This document shows positions 35,901-44,743 of a DNA stretch of 64,000 nucleotides, one piece after another. The stretch is from an uncultured Oscillospiraceae bacterium (GTDB taxonomy: Bacteria > Bacillota > Clostridia > Oscillospirales > Oscillospiraceae). The stretch covers positions 35,661-99,660 of the forward strand of contig CAKUHU010000005.1 in the NCBI GenBank assembly GCA_934659425.1, read 5' to 3'. The notes beneath the pieces are model-generated. The model did not search any database, had not been told where the DNA came from, and saw only the letters and a program-made list of their open reading frames with translations. The translations under genes and the position numbers were made by a program. Position 1 is the first letter of the stretch. Every line of letters starts with the position of its first letter.

Positions 35901-36030
35901 CTGGGGATCATCTTTTCCGGATGGAAAAGATGATCCCCAGTCTCCCCCAGGAAAACCCCAGAGAGGGGGATTTCGTTTTCCCCCTCGGGTGTTTTCTGGG
36001 GGGCTATTCTTTTCAAAAAGAATAGCCCCC
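35901..36030. repeat. Three back-to-back hairpins
   Basis: Three long inverted repeats lie end to end. The first (35901-35940) is a perfect 18-bp stem starting CTGGGGATCATCTTTTCC. The second (35947-35999) is an imperfect stem of about 20 bp (CCAGGAAAACCCC with its partner). The third (35999-36030) is a 15-bp stem around CAA, starting GGGGGCTATTCTTTT. None has a clear T-run, so they are not ordinary terminators. The 35751-35900 stretch upstream of plsX shows no gene. Confidence 0.8.
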
Positions 36031-36036
36031 AAAAAC

Positions 36037-36300
36037 TTATTTCATATCAGATAATCCAGACAGCTAATCCGCAGAGACATGATAATGGTGGCAAAAGGCC
36101 ATTCGCTTCTCCAGCGCTGCGCCCTTCCGGACGTTTCCCTCTTCACTGATCTGGCTTGTACCAACTCCAATGGCTTTTTCCACGCTCCCCGGTTTTTTCC
36201 GCTCTTTTTGCGAACTTTCCGAAGCCGCTCTGCAAAAATCTGCAATCTTTCCCCCGTTCCGCTATCGGCGTTCGCACTTTGGGTGCTATAATATATTTGG
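36037..36300 (-). pseudogene. Decayed XRE/Cro-CI regulator
   Basis: On the minus strand, one frame carries the N-terminal helix LQIFAERLRKVRKKSGKN. A second frame continues SVEKAIGVGTSQISEEGNVR, KGAALEKRMAFCHHYHVSAD, then an in-frame TAG, then LSGLSDMK and TAA. This aligns with the XRE fragment at 19357-19521 (RISTNQISDMERG, LCDYFHVSADYLLGLSD). The frameshift and stop make it a pseudogene. An AT-rich stretch upstream (CCAAATATATTATAGC on the minus strand) may be the old promoter. Confidence 0.65.
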
Positions 36301-36371
36301 CACGAAAAGTGACGAAGTGATGCGATGTACTTTCTCGACAATTTCTTCTCCCCATTTTCCGACCAGATAGC

Positions 36372-36570
36372 ATAGGATGCCTCGGAATACCGCTCCCTGA
36401 TCCAACTGGAGGGACAGCTGCTGGAGGAAATCAAGCACTCACAGGAGAGGCACTGCTGGCCAAGTTTCTCTCCGCGCACGGGGAGCGGAACGACCTGGAA
36501 AGGTACTGAGGCTTCCTCTATGGACTGCGGCTGGGTAACAGAGCTTTTGCAGATCTGACCTGCTTCACCC
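36372..36570 (+). pseudogene. Remnant resembling DUF6809-type protein
   Basis: On the plus strand, ASEYRSLIQLEGQLLEEIKH shifts frame into EALLAKFLSAHGERNDLERY, then an in-frame TGA, then GFLYGLRLGNRAFADLTCF. The E-FLYG-RLG ending recalls DUF6809, a small helical family found next to accessory regulators in Clostridia; I recall this pattern from memory, not a search. It has one frameshift and one stop and runs into the end of trmFO. It faces away from the decayed XRE gene. Confidence 0.45.
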
Positions 36571-37869
36571 TCAGCAGTCCGCCGGCAGCGCCTCCAGCGC
36601 CCGCTGGGCGATCAGTGTATTCTTCTCCCGCTTCCCGCCCCGGACCCGCTCAGGCCAGGGGGGCATAATGCCGAAATTCACATTCATGGGCTGAAAATCG
36701 GTAACGCTCTCGTTGGAAATATAGAGGGCCAGAGCCCCGATGGCCGTCTCCGCTGGGAAATCCACCGGCGGCCTCCCCAAGAGCCTTCTGGCCAGCTCGA
36801 TGCCCGCAAGACACCCGCTGGCAGCCGACTCCACATAGCCCTCCACACCGGTGATCTGGCCGGCGAAGGAGATCCTCGGCTCCTCCTTCACCCGGTAATA
36901 GCGGTCCAAAAAGCCGGGAGAGCGCAGATAGGTGTTGCGGTGCATGACCCCGTAGCGCAGAAATTCCGCACGGGCCAGGGCGGGGATCATGGAAAACACC
37001 CGTTTCTGCTCTGGCCACCTCAAATGGGTCTGGAAACCCACCAAGTTGTAAATACTCCCCTCGCTGTTGTCTTTGCGGAGCTGGACCACAGCGTAGGGCT
37101 CCCGCCCCGTCTCAGGGTCCTTCAGGCCCTTTGGCTTCAAGGGGCCGTAGCGCAGGGTGTCCTCCCCCCGCCGAGCCATGACCTCCACGGGCATGCAGCC
37201 TTCAAAGACGCTCTTGTCCTCAAAGCCGTGGACCTCTGCCTCCTGTGCCGTGCGAAGGGCCTGCCAGAAGGCCAGGTACTCCTCCCGGCTCAGGGCACAG
37301 TTGATGTAATCCGCCGTCCCCTTGTCGTAGCGGGAGGCAAACCAAGCCTTGCTCATATCAACGCTCTCAAAGGATACCAGCGGCGCGGCGGCGTCAAAAA
37401 AGTTCAGGTAGGCGCTGCCGGGAAAGCGGGTACGGATGGCGTCGATCAACCCCTCCGAGGCCAGGGGCCCGGCGGCAATGACCACCTCCCCGTCCGGGAT
37501 CTCGGTGACCTCCCCCTTCTCCACAGTGATTAGGGGATGGTTCCTGATTTTTTCGGTGACAGCAGCGGAAAATGCCGTCCGGTCCACCGCCAGGGCGCCG
37601 CCCGCCTCTACCCGGCGGGCATCGGCGCAGAGCAAAATGACGCTCTTCAGGCGGCGCAGCTCCTCCTTCAAAAGTCCCACGGCGTTCTCCAGCTGGTCTG
37701 AGCGCAGGGAGTTGGAACAGACCAGCTCGGCAAAATCGGCGCTGTGGTGGGCGGGGGTGGCCTTCTCCGGCTTCATCTCCCGCAGCTTCACGGGAATGCC
37801 TCGCTCCGCCAGCTGCCAAGCGGCCTCACAGCCGGCCAGCCCCGCGCCGACAACGGTCACTGGTTCCAT
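36571..37869 (-). CDS. trmFO: tRNA uracil-54 methyltransferase TrmFO
   Basis: The 432-residue FAD enzyme begins with VTVVGAGLAGCEAAWQLAERG (FAD-binding). It carries ELVCSNSLRSDQLENAVGLLKEEL, which holds a family Cys, and the closing GALALYISNESVTDFQPMNVNFG typical of TrmFO (Gid). It methylates U54 of tRNA using methylenetetrahydrofolate and FADH2. AAAGGAGGT precedes the ATG. It follows topA by 18 bp; the topA-trmFO pair is characteristic of Firmicutes. Confidence 0.97.
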   Translation of the reverse strand: MEPVTVVGAGLAGCEAAWQLAERGIPVKLREMKPEKATPAHHSADFAELVCSNSLRSDQLENAVGLLKEELRRLKSVILLCADARRVEAGGALAVDRTAFSAAVTEKIRNHPLITVEKGEVTEIPDGEVVIAAGPLASEGLIDAIRTRFPGSAYLNFFDAAAPLVSFESVDMSKAWFASRYDKGTADYINCALSREEYLAFWQALRTAQEAEVHGFEDKSVFEGCMPVEVMARRGEDTLRYGPLKPKGLKDPETGREPYAVVQLRKDNSEGSIYNLVGFQTHLRWPEQKRVFSMIPALARAEFLRYGVMHRNTYLRSPGFLDRYYRVKEEPRISFAGQITGVEGYVESAASGCLAGIELARRLLGRPPVDFPAETAIGALALYISNESVTDFQPMNVNFGIMPPWPERVRGGKREKNTLIAQRALEALPADC

Positions 37870-37887
37870 CGGGGATACCTCCTTTGT

Positions 37888-40200
37888 TTACGCCTTCTTG
37901 GCGGAAGTCTTTTTCGCAGTTGTCTTTTTGGAAGTGCTCTCCTTGGCGGAAGTCTTTTTCGCCTTGGTCTTCTTGGCATTGGGCTTTTGGGCCGCCGTCT
38001 TTTTCGCGGGAGCCTTCTTTTCCTCCGCGGCCTCCCCTTCCTCCGGGACCTTCTTTTTGTAGTATCCCCTCTGGTCCTCGGGCAGGAAGTTCGTGCACTC
38101 TGGATTAATACAGAAGGGCTTCCGGGCACCCCGGCCCGACAGCTTGAACATGGTATGGCCACAGGCGGGGCAGTTGTCCGCCACCGGTACATCCCAGGTC
38201 ATAAAATCGCACTTTTTGTTTTCCAGTTTGCTGTTTAGGAACTCACAGCAGTAGTAGGTGTACTGCTTGCCGTTTTTCTTGCTGGTGCCGGTGCGCTTCA
38301 TCAACCGCCCGCCGCACTTGGGGCACCTGCCCGGCATCTGCTCCACGATGGGCTGGGTGTGTCCGCACTCCGGCCAGCCGGGGCAGGCCAGGAACCGGCC
38401 GAACCGCCCCGATTTAAACACCAGATTCCGCCCGCACAGGGGACAGATCTCATCGGAGACCTCGTCGGGGACCTTGATGCGCTCCCCTAAGTCGCCCTCC
38501 GCCTTCTCCATCTCTTGGGAAAAATCGCCGTAAAAGTTCTGGAGCAGGTCCTTCCAGTTCTCCTTGCCCTGCTCTACCTGGTCCAATTGGCTCTCCATCT
38601 GGGCAGTGAAGTCGTAATCCACGATGTCGGGGAATTTCTCCTTCATCACCTGATTGACCACCCCGCCCAGCGGGGTGGTACGCAGGTACTTGCCCTCCTT
38701 CACCACGTACTCCCGGCTCTCGATGGTGGAGATGGTGGGGGCATAGGTGGAAGGCCGCCCGATCCCCTTCTCCTCCAGTGCCTTGATGAGGCTGGCCTCG
38801 GTGTACCGGGCGGGGGGCTGGGTAAAATGCTGCTGGGGCTTCAGGGCCTTCAGATCCAGAGGCTCTCCCTCCTTCAAATCGGGCAGGGGGGACTGGTGGA
38901 TCTCCTCTTCCTCGTCTTTTCCCTCCACATAGACCGCCGTGTATCCGGCGAATTTGAGGGCGGTGTGGTTGGCCCGGAAGCGGCATTCATTGGATGTGGC
39001 CTCAATGGTAACGCTGTCATAGACGGCGGCGGCCATCTGACAGGCCAAAAACCGGCTCCAGATCAGCTTATAGAGTCGGAACTGTTCGCTGGTTAAATCT
39101 TTTTTTATGTCCTCCGGCACCAGGTTCACGTTGGAGGGCCGGATGGCCTCATGGGCATCCTGGGCCCCCGATTTCGCCTTATAATGCCGGGTCTTAGGAG
39201 GATAGTAGTCCTTTCCGTAGCGGCCCAAAATAAAGGCCTTGGCCGCGGCGGTAGCCTCATCGGACAAGCGCAGGGAGTCCGTTCTCATATAGGTGATGAG
39301 GCCCACAGTGCCCTCGCCGGTGATGTCCACGCCCTCATAGAGCTGCTGGGCAATAGCCATGGTCCGCCGGGGTGCCATGCCCAGCTTTCGGCTGGCCTCC
39401 TGCTGGAGGGTGGATGTGGTAAAGGGCGGTGAGGGGTTGCGGGTCTTGTCCTGCCGCTTCACGCCGGTGACGGTGAAGGTGCCCACGCGCACCGCCTCCA
39501 TGACAGCGTTGGCCTCCTCCTCACTGTGGAGCTCCTCCTTCTTTTCCCGGCCGTAAAAGCTGGCAGTGAACCTGCCCACGTTGGGCCGCACCCGCTCCAG
39601 TTCGGCCTCTAAGGACCAGTACTCCTCCGGGACAAAGCTGCGAATCTCCTCCTCCCGTTCGCAGACCAGACGGGTGGCCACCGACTGGACCCGGCCGGCG
39701 GAGAGGCCCCGGCGGATCTTTTTCCACAGGAAGGGCGAGATCTGATAGCCCACCACCCGATCCAGCACCCGCCGGGCCTGCTGGGCATCCACCAGGTCCA
39801 TGTCGATGGACCGGGGAGCGGCAATGGACTCGTTGACCACCTTCTTGGTGATCTCATTGAAGGTGACCCGGTAAGTCCGCTCATCGGGCAGGTCCAAAAG
39901 CTCCTTCAGGTGCCAAGAGATGGCCTCCCCCTCCCGGTCAGGGTCGGTGGCCAGATAGACCTTGTCGCTCTTTTGGGCCGCCTTTTTCAGCTCGTTGATG
40001 ACTTCCTCTTTTCCCTTGATGGGCTGGTAGTCCACGGAAAAGCCGTGATCCACATCCACGCCGATCTTGCTCTTGGGCAGATCCCGAACATGGCCCATGG
40101 AGGCCTTGACCTCATAGCCCGGCCCCAGATATTTGGTGATGGTCTTCGCCTTGGCAGGCGACTCTACAATGACCAGATTATTTTTCGTTTTGGTTGCCAC
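37888..40200 (-). CDS. topA: DNA topoisomerase I
   Basis: The start is GTG 40200, with GGAGG 6 bp upstream. The 770-residue protein has a TOPRIM domain (VIVESPAKAKTI, ATDPDREGEAISWHL), the catalytic Tyr in GLITYMRTDSLRLS near residue 302, and C-terminal four-Cys zinc ribbons (CPLCGRNLVFKSGRFGRFLA; CPKCGGRLM; CPACGH). An unusually long Lys/Ala-rich tail of about 45 residues, made of KKT(S/T)AKK-like units, ends the protein. The tail resembles histone H1-like DNA-binding tails. It relaxes negative supercoils. Confidence 0.97.
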   Translation of the reverse strand: MATKTKNNLVIVESPAKAKTITKYLGPGYEVKASMGHVRDLPKSKIGVDVDHGFSVDYQPIKGKEEVINELKKAAQKSDKVYLATDPDREGEAISWHLKELLDLPDERTYRVTFNEITKKVVNESIAAPRSIDMDLVDAQQARRVLDRVVGYQISPFLWKKIRRGLSAGRVQSVATRLVCEREEEIRSFVPEEYWSLEAELERVRPNVGRFTASFYGREKKEELHSEEEANAVMEAVRVGTFTVTGVKRQDKTRNPSPPFTTSTLQQEASRKLGMAPRRTMAIAQQLYEGVDITGEGTVGLITYMRTDSLRLSDEATAAAKAFILGRYGKDYYPPKTRHYKAKSGAQDAHEAIRPSNVNLVPEDIKKDLTSEQFRLYKLIWSRFLACQMAAAVYDSVTIEATSNECRFRANHTALKFAGYTAVYVEGKDEEEEIHQSPLPDLKEGEPLDLKALKPQQHFTQPPARYTEASLIKALEEKGIGRPSTYAPTISTIESREYVVKEGKYLRTTPLGGVVNQVMKEKFPDIVDYDFTAQMESQLDQVEQGKENWKDLLQNFYGDFSQEMEKAEGDLGERIKVPDEVSDEICPLCGRNLVFKSGRFGRFLACPGWPECGHTQPIVEQMPGRCPKCGGRLMKRTGTSKKNGKQYTYYCCEFLNSKLENKKCDFMTWDVPVADNCPACGHTMFKLSGRGARKPFCINPECTNFLPEDQRGYYKKKVPEEGEAAEEKKAPAKKTAAQKPNAKKTKAKKTSAKESTSKKTTAKKTSAKKA

Positions 40201-40307
40201 AATGTACCTCCACGGCAGTCTACTGCTTTCTCAAAATAATTCCCACCCTCTTTTTATTCCCAAGGAAGGCAAAAAGAAGGCAAGACAGCGCAAAATGTGC
40301 TGCTTCC

Positions 40308-41528
40308 CTACGGCTTTAATCTCACTGCCGCGTAAAATCGTTTTCCAGGCCGTTCCTCCACCAGCCCCCGGATCTGGAGCATAGTCAGGGCTGAGAGGAC
40401 CCGCCGGGCGGGGATCTGGGCGGCCTCTGAGATGTCATCGGCGGTCAGGCTCCGCCGCTCGATGGCCATTAGGATGTCCCGCTCGTCATCGGTAAACATT
40501 TCAGGGGTATCTGTTAATGAAATATATGCCCGCTCGGGTTCCTTGTCAACCTCTTTTTCCTCTTTTTGCACTGGCGCGGGACCGGAGGGGACCACCTTCA
40601 GCCGGTCATTTGCCTCCTCTGCTGTCAGCGGAGGCTGATGTAGGATTTTCCCCGGAAAAGCCGGGGCAAATTCACTGAAAATATCGGCAGCGGAGAGGAT
40701 CAGCTTGGCCTCGCCCCGCTGGATGAGCCGGTTGGTCCCCAAGCTTGCGGGGGCACCCACCGGGCCGGGAAAGGCAAAGACCTCCCGGTTCTGCTCCAAC
40801 GCCAGCCGGGCGGTGATCAAAGCGCCGCTTGGCTCTCCTGCCTCCACCACGGCGACGCCCATGGACAGGCCGCTCAAGATACGGTTGCGGATGGGGAAAT
40901 GGTGTCCGGAAGGTCCTGTCCCCGGCGGATATTCACTGACGAGAGTGCCCGCGGCGGCCACGTCCTCATAGAGCCATCGGTGGGACCGGGGATAGATAAC
41001 ATCGATCCCATTGCCCAGCACGCTGAGCACTGTGCCGCCGCCCTGAAGCGCCCCCTTGAGGCCGGCCGCGTCGATCCCCTCGGCCATTCCAGAAACCAGC
41101 ACCGCTCCTGCACGGGCCAACTCCAGCCCCAACTTCCCCGCCAGCTCCTCTCCGTATGGGGTGCAGCCCCGGGTTCCCACCACGCCGACAGTCAGGCGGT
41201 CATCCACGCTCAAATCCTTCCCCCTCCAATAGAGGACACAGGGCGGGTCGTAAATTTGGGCCAGGCTCTCGGGATAATCAGCGTCCTGAATGGTCAGGAT
41301 GTGGATGCCCAGCCGATCGCAGTCCTCCAAGATCTGCTCCGCCCCGTCCAGGCTTTTCTCCTCCAGTGCCCTTTTCTTACCTTCCGGCAGGCCCAGGAGA
41401 TCGTACTCCTCCCGCTCGGCAAAATAGGCCGCCTCAGGCGTGCCAAAATAGCCCAGCAGCTTGACCGGATCTTCCGGCTGGAAGCCCTTCCGAGTGGTAA
41501 GCCAGAGAAAGTATTTCAGATTCGCCAC
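40308..41528 (-). CDS. dprA: DNA processing protein DprA
   Basis: The start is GTG 41528 (MANLKYFLWLTTRKGFQPED), with AAGGGGAGAG upstream; longer frames overlap the upstream gene. The 406-residue protein has a SAM-like N-terminal part, a Rossmann core (VGVVGTRGCTPYGEELAGK, SGMAEGIDAAGLKGAL, FPIRNRILSGLS) and a C-terminal winged helix (about 345-406). DprA loads RecA on incoming single-stranded DNA in natural transformation; in Clostridia it is often kept without a known competence system. A Pro/Glu/Lys-rich linker joins the domains. Confidence 0.95.
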   Translation of the reverse strand: MANLKYFLWLTTRKGFQPEDPVKLLGYFGTPEAAYFAEREEYDLLGLPEGKKRALEEKSLDGAEQILEDCDRLGIHILTIQDADYPESLAQIYDPPCVLYWRGKDLSVDDRLTVGVVGTRGCTPYGEELAGKLGLELARAGAVLVSGMAEGIDAAGLKGALQGGGTVLSVLGNGIDVIYPRSHRWLYEDVAAAGTLVSEYPPGTGPSGHHFPIRNRILSGLSMGVAVVEAGEPSGALITARLALEQNREVFAFPGPVGAPASLGTNRLIQRGEAKLILSAADIFSEFAPAFPGKILHQPPLTAEEANDRLKVVPSGPAPVQKEEKEVDKEPERAYISLTDTPEMFTDDERDILMAIERRSLTADDISEAAQIPARRVLSALTMLQIRGLVEERPGKRFYAAVRLKP

Positions 41529-41557
41529 GGCAGCTCTCCCCTTCTGGAAAATGGTAT

Positions 41558-42316
41558 TCAGCGCTCCCGCCAGCCTTCCCACAAAACCACCGCCGCGGCT
41601 GCGGCAGCGTTGAGGGATTCACAGCGGGCCGTCATGGGTATTTTCAATGTCTTTTCACAGCAGGAAAGCATCTCCTCCGAGATTCCTCTCCCCTCACTGC
41701 CGATGACCACAGCGGCCTGGGACAGGTCGGCCTCCCGCACATCCTGGGTATCCTCCCGGAGCGCGGTGGCGCAAATGGGGATCTGGGAGCGTTCCAGCAA
41801 CTCTTTCACCGCCTGTCGCTCCCCTTTCCACACCGGGAGTCGGAAGCATGCCCCCATGGTAGCCCGCACTGCCTTTGGACCAAAGGGATCGGCGCAACCG
41901 CCGGTCAGGAACAAGCCCGCGGCCCCAAAGGCGTCGGCGGTCCGCCAAATGGTCCCCAGATTGCCCGGGTCCTGGATGCCGTCCAGCACGAGATAGCGCC
42001 CGGTGGGGAGCTTGTCCGGCAGGGCGGTATCCGGCAGGGCGCAGATAAACACCACCCCCTGGGGAGCCTCCGTGTCCGCCAACGTCAATAGCACATCTTG
42101 GCGTGTCTCGATCCGGCGGGCGCCCAGTACAGTCGGAATCCCGGCCTCCGGGATGGCGACCACTGTCTCGATCTCCGCCCCCCATCGGACCGCCTCCTCC
42201 AGCAGCTTGGGCCCCTCGCCCACAAATCTGCCCTGCTGCCGGCGGAAGGAACTGGATGCATTGAGCTTGCGGATACGCTGGAAAATGGGATTTCGGCGAC
42301 TTACGATCTCTTCCAT
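41558..42316 (-). CDS. SpoU/TrmH family RNA 2'-O-methyltransferase
   Basis: The start is ATG 42316, which overlaps the trkA stop. The 252-residue protein has an N-terminal substrate-binding domain (NPIFQRIRKLNASSSFRRQQ) and a SPOUT knot with LVLDGIQDPGNLGTIWRTADAFG, VIGSEGRGISEEML and IPMTARCESLNAAAAAAVVLW. This is the RlmB/TsnR-like pattern, so it probably methylates a ribose in 23S rRNA or tRNA. The exact target is unknown. Translation is coupled to trkA, although the functions differ. Confidence 0.93.
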   Translation of the reverse strand: MEEIVSRRNPIFQRIRKLNASSSFRRQQGRFVGEGPKLLEEAVRWGAEIETVVAIPEAGIPTVLGARRIETRQDVLLTLADTEAPQGVVFICALPDTALPDKLPTGRYLVLDGIQDPGNLGTIWRTADAFGAAGLFLTGGCADPFGPKAVRATMGACFRLPVWKGERQAVKELLERSQIPICATALREDTQDVREADLSQAAVVIGSEGRGISEEMLSCCEKTLKIPMTARCESLNAAAAAAVVLWEGWRER

Positions 42317-42972
42317 CACTTTACCTCTCCCAACCGGTTGGTGTCCTCGCTCCGGCCCAGTACCACCACACGGTCTCCTTTCTCCAGTATACAGTCGGCT
42401 CCAGGCACCACATTCAGCGTACTGCTGTCCGCCTTGCGGACAGCGATGACATTCACCTGATAGATATTGCGAATATCCAGCTCTCGTATGGTCCTGTTAT
42501 ACCAAGACCGGGGTACCTCCAACTCCACGATCCCATAGTCATCAGAGACCTCGATAAAGTTGAGCACACTGATGGAGGAGAGGCCCTGGGCCAGCTTTAC
42601 TCCCATCTCATGCTCCGGAAAGACCACCCGGTCAGCCCCGATCTTCTCCAACACTTTCCGGTGGATGTGGTTCTTCGCTTTGCAGATGACCTTCTTCATG
42701 CCCATCTCTTTCAGATTCAGCGTGATGAGGGCGGAATTCCCGATCTCCTCCCCCACCGCCACGACGGCGCAGTCATAATTGCGCACGCCCAGAGCCTTCA
42801 GCACCGCCGGGTCCCGGGCATCGGCCACCACCGCATGGGTGAGCTCCTCCGCCACGTTCCGCACCCTCTCTTCGTCGGTATCCATGGCCAGCACCTCATG
42901 GCCCATGGAGGACAGTTCCTCGGCCACCGCCGTTCCAAACCGGCCCAGGCCGATCACCACAAAGGTTTTCAT
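42316..42972 (-). CDS. trkA: Potassium uptake regulatory subunit TrkA/KtrA
   Basis: The 218-residue protein has an RCK_N domain (FVVIGLGRFGTAVAEELSSMG, VLAMDTDEERV, VVADARDP) and an RCK_C domain (about 135-218). A single RCK unit marks the KtrA/KtrC type. It gates the membrane subunit encoded 13 bp upstream, in response to nucleotides and, in related proteins, to c-di-AMP. Confidence 0.95.
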   Translation of the reverse strand: MKTFVVIGLGRFGTAVAEELSSMGHEVLAMDTDEERVRNVAEELTHAVVADARDPAVLKALGVRNYDCAVVAVGEEIGNSALITLNLKEMGMKKVICKAKNHIHRKVLEKIGADRVVFPEHEMGVKLAQGLSSISVLNFIEVSDDYGIVELEVPRSWYNRTIRELDIRNIYQVNVIAVRKADSSTLNVVPGADCILEKGDRVVVLGRSEDTNRLGEVK

Positions 42973-42985
42973 CTTCTCGCTCCCT

Positions 42986-44365
42986 TCAGCCGATCATAAT
43001 GTCAAACTTGGGATACTTGATGTTCAGCGCATCCTTCGGGCGGATGAGAAAAGCCAATGAACAGGTAAGCACGCCCACCCGCCCGGTATACATGAGCAGG
43101 ATCAGCCCCCCCTGAGACAGCCGGGACAGCGTCGGCGTCAGGCCCGCAGTCAGGCCCACGGTGCCCAGGGCGGATGCCGTCTCAAACAGGGCGGAAAGAT
43201 AGGCGGTTTCGTCAGTTAAGGAAATCAACATAGAGCCTGCCAGCAACAGGAAGAGCACCATGAAAAAGAGGGTCACCGCGTTCATGGCCCGCCGTGGAGA
43301 GAGGGTGCAGCCCCGGAACATGATCGCTTCCTTTCCCCGCAGCCCGGTAAACATCAGCATAAAAAGCACCCATACCGTCACCGTTTTGATTCCGCCGGCG
43401 GTAGAACCGGATGAACCGCCAATCAGCATAAAAACGCAGCTCATGACAAGGGAGCTGTCCCGCATGGCCCCCTGGTCAATCACATTGAATCCGGCCGTCC
43501 GCAGGGTCACAGATTGGAAAAAGGCATTCAGCCATTTTTCCCCCAGCGGCATCGCCCCCAATGTGGACGGGTTCTCCCCCTCCACAGCGAAGAAAAACAC
43601 GCTTCCCCCCGCCAGCAGCAGTGCTGTCAGGCCCAAAACCAGCTTGCTGTACGGGCTCAGCTTTTTCCAGCAGCGGTGCCTGACGATGTCATCCCACACG
43701 AAAAAGCCCAGCCCACCTGCAATGACGAGCATCGCTGTCACCAGCAAAACCAGCGGATCATCCTGAAAGGCCGTCAGGCTGGAAAACGGCCCAGTATCGC
43801 CCCCCTGGAGATCAAACCCCGCGTTACAGAAGGCGGATACGGCGTGAAACAGCGCATGCCATACCCCTCGGACAAGGCCGTATTGAGGCACCATCCGAAG
43901 CGACAAAAGGAGGGTGCCTGTCCCCTCCAGGAGGGCCGTCCCCAGCAGGGCACGGCGCACCACCCGCACCACGCCGTCCATATCGTTGAGATTCAACGTG
44001 GAGACCATGAGGAGCCGTTCCGCCAGGCCAATGCGCCTATGGAGCGCGAAAGAAGCCACGGTGATGACCGTCATAAAGCCCAGACCACCCAGCTGGATGA
44101 GTACCAGCAGTACCCCCTGTCCAAAGGGGGACCACGCCGTCCAGGTATCCACTGTCACCAGCCCAGTGACACAGGCGGCAGAAGTGGCGGTGAACAGCCC
44201 AGTGAAGAAGCCCGCGCTCTCACCGCTCCGGGAAGCCAAGGGCAGGGTCAGCAGCAGCGCGCCCAGCAAAATGAGGACAGCAAAGGACAACGCCACCAGC
44301 CGGGTTGCGTGGAATCTTCGTCCGCGGATAAAATGGTCTTGGATGACACGGGAAAATCCTTTCAA
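42986..44365 (-). CDS. trkH: Potassium uptake membrane subunit TrkH/KtrB
   Basis: The start is TTG 44365 (MKGFSRVIQDHFIRGRRFHA), with GGAGG 10 bp upstream. The 459-residue membrane protein has four repeated M1-P-M2 units. The selectivity-filter strands are TSAACVTGLVTVDT, SAFCNAGFDL, RTAGFNVID and SALGTVGLTAG. The substitutions at some filter glycines are as usual for KtrB. It takes up potassium together with the RCK subunit. A structured leader and a micro-ORF precede it (44397-44531). Confidence 0.95.
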   Translation of the reverse strand: MKGFSRVIQDHFIRGRRFHATRLVALSFAVLILLGALLLTLPLASRSGESAGFFTGLFTATSAACVTGLVTVDTWTAWSPFGQGVLLVLIQLGGLGFMTVITVASFALHRRIGLAERLLMVSTLNLNDMDGVVRVVRRALLGTALLEGTGTLLLSLRMVPQYGLVRGVWHALFHAVSAFCNAGFDLQGGDTGPFSSLTAFQDDPLVLLVTAMLVIAGGLGFFVWDDIVRHRCWKKLSPYSKLVLGLTALLLAGGSVFFFAVEGENPSTLGAMPLGEKWLNAFFQSVTLRTAGFNVIDQGAMRDSSLVMSCVFMLIGGSSGSTAGGIKTVTVWVLFMLMFTGLRGKEAIMFRGCTLSPRRAMNAVTLFFMVLFLLLAGSMLISLTDETAYLSALFETASALGTVGLTAGLTPTLSRLSQGGLILLMYTGRVGVLTCSLAFLIRPKDALNIKYPKFDIMIG

Positions 44366-44396
44366 TAGTATAGGGCCTCCTTTTCCAGAAGCGCAG

Positions 44397-44434
44397 AAAG
44401 GCATACCGGCGGGAAGCCCGCCAGTATGCCTTTA
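44397..44434 (-). promoter_or_regulatory. Leader hairpin upstream of trkH
   Basis: The arms AAAGGCATAC-GGCGGG and CCCGCC-GTATGCCTTT form a stem of about 17 bp with one mismatch. On the minus strand the 3' arm ends CCTTTCTGCG, a weak T-run. It lies between the micro-ORF and the trkH start, so it could be an attenuator or a control hairpin. Confidence 0.5.
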
Positions 44435-44438
44435 TAAA

Positions 44439-44531
44439 TCAGAGGAATTTCCTCCCAAGGATCCTTCCCAAGGGGAGCCACCCGCTCCGGTCAAGCGCTG
44501 TTTGACACACATCTCCTTGAAAATTCAGCAT
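44439..44531 (-). CDS. Candidate leader micro-ORF upstream of trkH
   Basis: A 30-codon frame starts at ATG 44531, 6 bp after AAAAGGAG, and reads MLNFQGDVCQTALDRSGWLP, LGRILGRKFL. The strong ribosome-binding site suggests that it is translated. It ends just before the hairpin at 44397-44434, as in attenuation leaders. No similarity is recognised. The remaining 44532-44743 stretch holds a weak lysS terminator (about 44628-44648) and nothing else clear. Confidence 0.35.
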   Translation of the reverse strand: MLNFQGDVCQTALDRSGWLPLGRILGRKFL

Positions 44532-44743
44532 TCCCGTCTCCTTTTATCTGCCGCTGCCGCACAGGGGCAGTCCGGATAAAATACAAAGCAAATCGCAACT
44601 TCGCTCCCCTATCGAAATCCCCATTTAAAAATAGGAGCTTTCTCCTTATCGCAGACTCCAATATTGATATGGTATAAATCTGGTATAAAATGGCTTTTAG
44701 GGTTCCTGCCCCCAGAAACCACTGGAATTGCTGGATTTTTTAA

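Noticed and set aside
36079..36291. Plus-strand ORF of 70 codons
   Set aside because: It is the reverse of the decayed XRE gene and has no coding character of its own.
44405..44743. c-di-AMP (ydaO) riboswitch ahead of trkH
   Set aside because: Expected from biology, but I could not match the conserved core by eye. A covariance-model scan would decide.
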